Assembly (NCBI GenBank): GCA_022410635.1
Contig: JAJVDF010000134.1
Span: 1,760,502-1,824,501, forward strand
Source: Tretioscincus oriximinensis
Taxonomy: Eukaryota > Chordata > Lepidosauria > Squamata > Gymnophthalmidae
Direction: 5' to 3'
Length of the DNA stretch: 64,000 nucleotides
Below the pieces are notes generated by a model. It did not search any database. It had not been told where the DNA came from and worked only from the letters and a program-made list of their open reading frames with translations. Below are positions 60,950 through 64,000 of this stretch, in pieces; within the stretch, counting starts at the first letter, position 1; each line of letters begins with the position of its first letter. The position numbers and the translations under genes are program-made.

Positions 60950-61420
60950 CTAAGGGGAGCAACGGCACGCGCAGAAGCCTGGAGGCACCAGAGAGGACTC
61001 AAGCTGCAAGTGGAAGGGACACACCCAAAGCAGCAGAGCTCTTTCGCGTAGAAAAAGCTCCACCCTTCCGGAATTCCTTGCAGACGCCACACTGGCACTC
61101 ACCGTGATCGCCCCGCCCGCGGGATGGGGAGGCGCGTCACAGGGCGCGTCACGCACAGCCTGGAGGGTTGCATAACTTCACTTGCTGGGCTTTCTGGCCG
61201 CCACTGCGCATGTGCAGTGTGGGATGCACGAGGCATCAGGCTTTTCCAACCTACGTGGCGGCGTCATCGGCTGTCAAGCGCAGGAGGGCAAGTTCTCCCC
61301 ACACGCGGGTCCTTTCTCGTACACGGACGCACAGCGTTTTTCTATCCAAGGAGAGTTTTTGAACTGATAGGCGCCCCCTTCCGACGGCACTTGGAAACTT
61401 TATCTCAACAGTAGCTCTAC
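60950..61420 (-). promoter_or_regulatory. CpG-rich probable promoter of the serpin gene
   Basis: This is the most GC- and CpG-dense stretch in the window, in otherwise AT-rich DNA, with gccccgcccgcggga (GC-box-like, 61110-61124) and several gcgcgtcac units (61132-61152). No TATA box is evident on the minus strand. Its place upstream of the coding exons and the donor within it suggest that transcription of the serpin gene begins here. CpG-island promoters can work in both directions. Confidence 0.55.
61103..61250 (-). other. SERPINB6: Candidate noncoding exon 1 of the serpin gene
   Basis: On the minus strand gatcacg at 61109-61103 is followed by gtgagt, a perfect donor consensus. Clade B serpins usually have a noncoding first exon, and the acceptor at 52375 has only ten bases ahead of the ATG. 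The exon start is not known; the right border given is a guess. Confidence 0.45.
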
Positions 61421-61429
61421 CAGAAGATG

Positions 61430-61835
61430 GCAGCAAATCAGGTTGGATGCATTTAATTTTAAAAAGAATTAGACAAACCCTGATTCTAAGCGAACGTCCT
61501 AGATTGTCTAGATTTTCTGAGGCCCAATCATGCTAATTTGCATATTCATGACTATGTAAATCAACCACCAACATGCATATCCCTCCAAAATCCCTGCCCA
61601 AGAATTCTGCGACACGTGTGAGAATTTTTTGAAGTGCGTGAGAATTTTTAAAACGCACGAGAATTTTTCAAAGGGTGTGAGAAATTTGCATTTTTTTTTA
61701 TTTATTACTGAGTGGAGATGGCCCGGTTGCCAGAACCTCCTAATGGTGGTGCAGTGAATTTTNAAAAAAAAGGGTTTTAATTTTTTTTTCCTTAGCAAAA
61801 GATGGGGAAATCACACACACCCCAGGAGGGTGGGG
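61430..61835. other. Unassigned sequence with short tandem units
   Basis: Between 61617 and 61690 the word gtgagaattttt recurs about four times with 18-23 base spacing (gtgtgagaattttttgaa, cgtgagaatttttaaaac, cacgagaatttttcaaag, tgtgagaaatttg). The remainder has no recognised feature. Confidence 0.7.
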
Positions 61836-61839
61836 TGGG

Positions 61840-62138
61840 TAGAAGAAGAAGGAGAAGGAAGAAGGAATACCCCGCTTTTCTCACCTTTCAAAGGGACTCA
61901 AAGCGGCTTACAAGCATATCTTACATTCTATCTTCCCCATCAGGCTGTGGTGGTTCCCATCTATCTACTTGCAGTCAGTTGCAATTTCTTGCAATTCATG
62001 CTTTCGAATAGCTGAGTTGGCTAGAGCTACAGGCTAGTGGGAGGTGCTCACCCCTCTCCACGTCCCACACAGGGCTTCGAAACCCCATCTCCCAGGCGAG
62101 AGACGAATTCCTAAGCGACTGAGCTATCCGTGCCTGGG
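61840..62138 (-). mobile_element. tRNA-derived SINE with (TTC)n tail, copy 4
   Basis: Minus-strand copy with tail agaagaagaaggagaaggaa at the left, the body word tagctctagccaactcag in complement, and the head complement cctaagcgactgagctatcc at the right. Copies 2 and 4 have the cleanest B box. Confidence 0.87.
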
Positions 62139-62139
62139 G

Positions 62140-64000
62140 TAGAAACCCAAAACTGGGTCCCCCCCCCCCCAAAAAAAAAGGAATCATCTGGTCAGCCTAG
62201 ACTAATCCAATCCACGTTAAGGGTGTGTAAGTATAAATCCGAATTCGCTTTGAAACTTGCTGATCACACTCCCTTTGCTTCCCCACAGCCTTAAACTAGT
62301 AAGTGCTTCTGAGGTTGGGGTAAGAGCAAAGGGGGTGAGGGGGGGCTTTGACTTGTCTGGGCACCTGGGGGGTCAAGAGAGCCACTGGCAAAGGAAGGCA
62401 AGTTGAAACCCCTTTCGCAGCACTTCATTCCCCACAGACAAAAATTATCTTTCTGTGTGCTATTTTAGTCAGCATTTATCAATAGACAGTTAATATATGC
62501 CAATTTTCCTGCTGGGTTGGCTAATATTAAAAGATAGGGTTGCCACAGAAAAACCAGAAGTTCGCACTTCTAGTGGATGTGAAAAAGTGTTCCGCCCATG
62601 TTTGTGACATGAATACAAGCAATGTAGCAGGAATACCGCAGCCTTGTGGAAGGCATAAGCAACAATGTGGAATATTAAAGGTAAGTGGGGAGGGAATCGT
62701 AAATGGATTATTCCGGATTAAAAATAAATCCTGGAATAAAACAGTTTATCTGGAGGAGGCCTTGGTCTACTTGCAGTGATGCCCTGCATGTCGTAACATT
62801 TACACACTTTTTAAACTTTTATTATTATGTTAAATCAGTACCTTTGATAAGAGAGAGTTAACCCAGTCCATGAGAGTTTCTATCCTTTGAACATACAGCC
62901 AGCAAGAGTTCAGTTGGACACCCAGAAGCAGTATGTTTCTACTGCCCCTTCTGGATTTCTGGAGAAATGACACCAGACTGGTACACTAACCCATGACTTC
63001 ATTCACTGTCCATATCGAGTCTTATATAACCCTAGAATATTCCATGCTTGAAATGGGGGGCTGCATCATTTTCAAGCTATACCTTGCTCCGGAGATCCAT
63101 CAGGTGTTGATGGAGCATTCTAGCAAAGAGCAAAAGCCCCTTTTCTACATCCAACTGGTCTTACCTGTTTGCATACAACTGATTGCAAGATGAGGAGGGG
63201 GAGTAAAAAAATCCTTCTTTTTTTAGTTCTGTAACTGCTTGTAGGCTAATAATTCTCAAGAGACTATGGCCATGGTCTCAAACAGCTTCATAAGCCTCCC
63301 GCAGCATGGCTCCTGTGACTTCACCCCTAGGATTACCACAGACCCAAATTCTTCCAGGCACCTAGATAATCAGGAATCTAGAATTTAATTCTGGAAGTGC
63401 TGCTGTTGATTTACGGTTGCATGACATCTAACAACCCAGCCCAAAAGTGAGGGCAAAGCTGCTAGTTCACTGCTAACAACAAGTCTGTGCTTCTCCTTCC
63501 AGGGCCACAGGCACCTACCAACCAAGTAAGCTGGGTGAATAATGCCTATTGCCTCATTGTGGCAACAGATAGGACAGCAGGCACCTCGTTTGGCCTGCAC
63601 TCTTTGTCTCAATGGCCATGTAGCTGCCACCAACAGCAAGCACTGCTCACTTGGCCAACTGAGTGGTACCTACTGTCCCAACTTCCTCCATTGGTGTCAG
63701 TAATGGGCTGGCCCTCCAGAAAAGGACATGCAGGTCAAGCATGCAGCACTTCCCATCCTTGCTGATATCAATGACAGCAACCAACTAGCCATGTGGCAGA
63801 GGGTATGTGGGTTGAATGAGCACTTACTGGGACTGTGGTAACAATCCCATTGAGAGCAGCCACTGAGCTTATTACTGGCTCTAGCAACAAGGATGGCAGG
63901 CGGGCTGTCCAGTCCCCATAAGTGCTGAGAAGGAGTGGGGCATGGATCAATGGTTAAGAGCCCATGATCTTTAAAAATAGGTGGACTGCTGGGGGGGGGG
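62140..64000. other. Unassigned upstream sequence
   Basis: No exon or RNA gene is recognised. The segment 62660-62760 (ggattattccggattaaaaa, cctggaataaaacagtttat) resembles end regions of short non-autonomous DNA elements. The stretch 63400-63960 is GC-richer with several motif-free open frames on both strands and may be part of an unrecognised repeat. Confidence 0.35.

Noticed and set aside
60668..61107. Open frames across the CpG-rich block as a coding first exon
   Set aside because: They have no serpin similarity, and the serpin reading frame starts in exon 2 with a family-typical N-terminus.
63385..63950. Open frames of 60-92 residues near the window end
   Set aside because: No motif, no splice context and overlap on both strands; could be repeat-derived.
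1..64000. CRISPR arrays, operons, phage or plasmid signals
   Set aside because: None seen; splice sites, SINEs and LINEs show a vertebrate nuclear genome.

Overview
The window reads as vertebrate nuclear DNA, most likely from a squamate reptile (lizard or gecko; the species cannot be told from the sequence). It is AT-rich and gene-poor, and it carries a mixed repeat set typical of squamates: CR1/L2-type LINEs with the (ATTCTATG)-like end, L1 3' ends, an RTE/BovB fragment, a Sauria-type tRNA SINE, a second tRNA-derived SINE with a (TTC)n tail, Penelope-like elements, a DIRS/Ngaro-type tyrosine-recombinase retrotransposon, and several small inverted-repeat DNA transposons.

The one intact protein-coding gene is a clade B serpin on the minus strand, with coding exons at 52364-52197, 50877-50740, 48725-48608, 48042-47900, 47132-46965 and 44658-44254. 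All splice sites are GT-AG, the phases agree, and the six exons give 379 residues plus a stop. The reactive loop has the conserved hinge and an Arg-Cys scissile bond (residues 344-345), so I call it SERPINB6. A GC-rich, CpG-containing stretch at about 60950-61420 with a strong minus-strand splice donor at 61103 is the likely promoter and noncoding first exon. An AATAAA lies about 280 bases after the stop.

Layout. 1-3450: decayed DIRS/Ngaro-like element (reverse transcriptase, RNase H, tyrosine recombinase, possible SGNH hydrolase) next to a Penelope-type terminal sequence. 4140-6760: dispersed repeat and a rearranged Penelope-like element. 7255-7545: LINE end with microsatellites. 10809-10940: small foldback with a 13-bp target duplication. 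11418-14035: two inverted copies of a foldback DNA element. 14305-17215: decayed LINE interrupted by a mariner-type MITE. 23700-23940: C-terminal fragment of a CHEK1 pseudogene. 24246-43100: mostly unassigned DNA with SINE, L1, L2, Penelope and TIR-element copies, and an 85-base assembly gap. 43969-61250: the serpin gene, with repeats in its introns. 61420-64000: repeats and unassigned DNA upstream.

I found no operon-like system, CRISPR array or other clearly new gene system. The most interesting items are the CHEK1 pseudogene, the hydrolase-like remnant in the DIRS/Ngaro element, the recurrent foldback forms of the Penelope-type termini, and the paired foldback elements.
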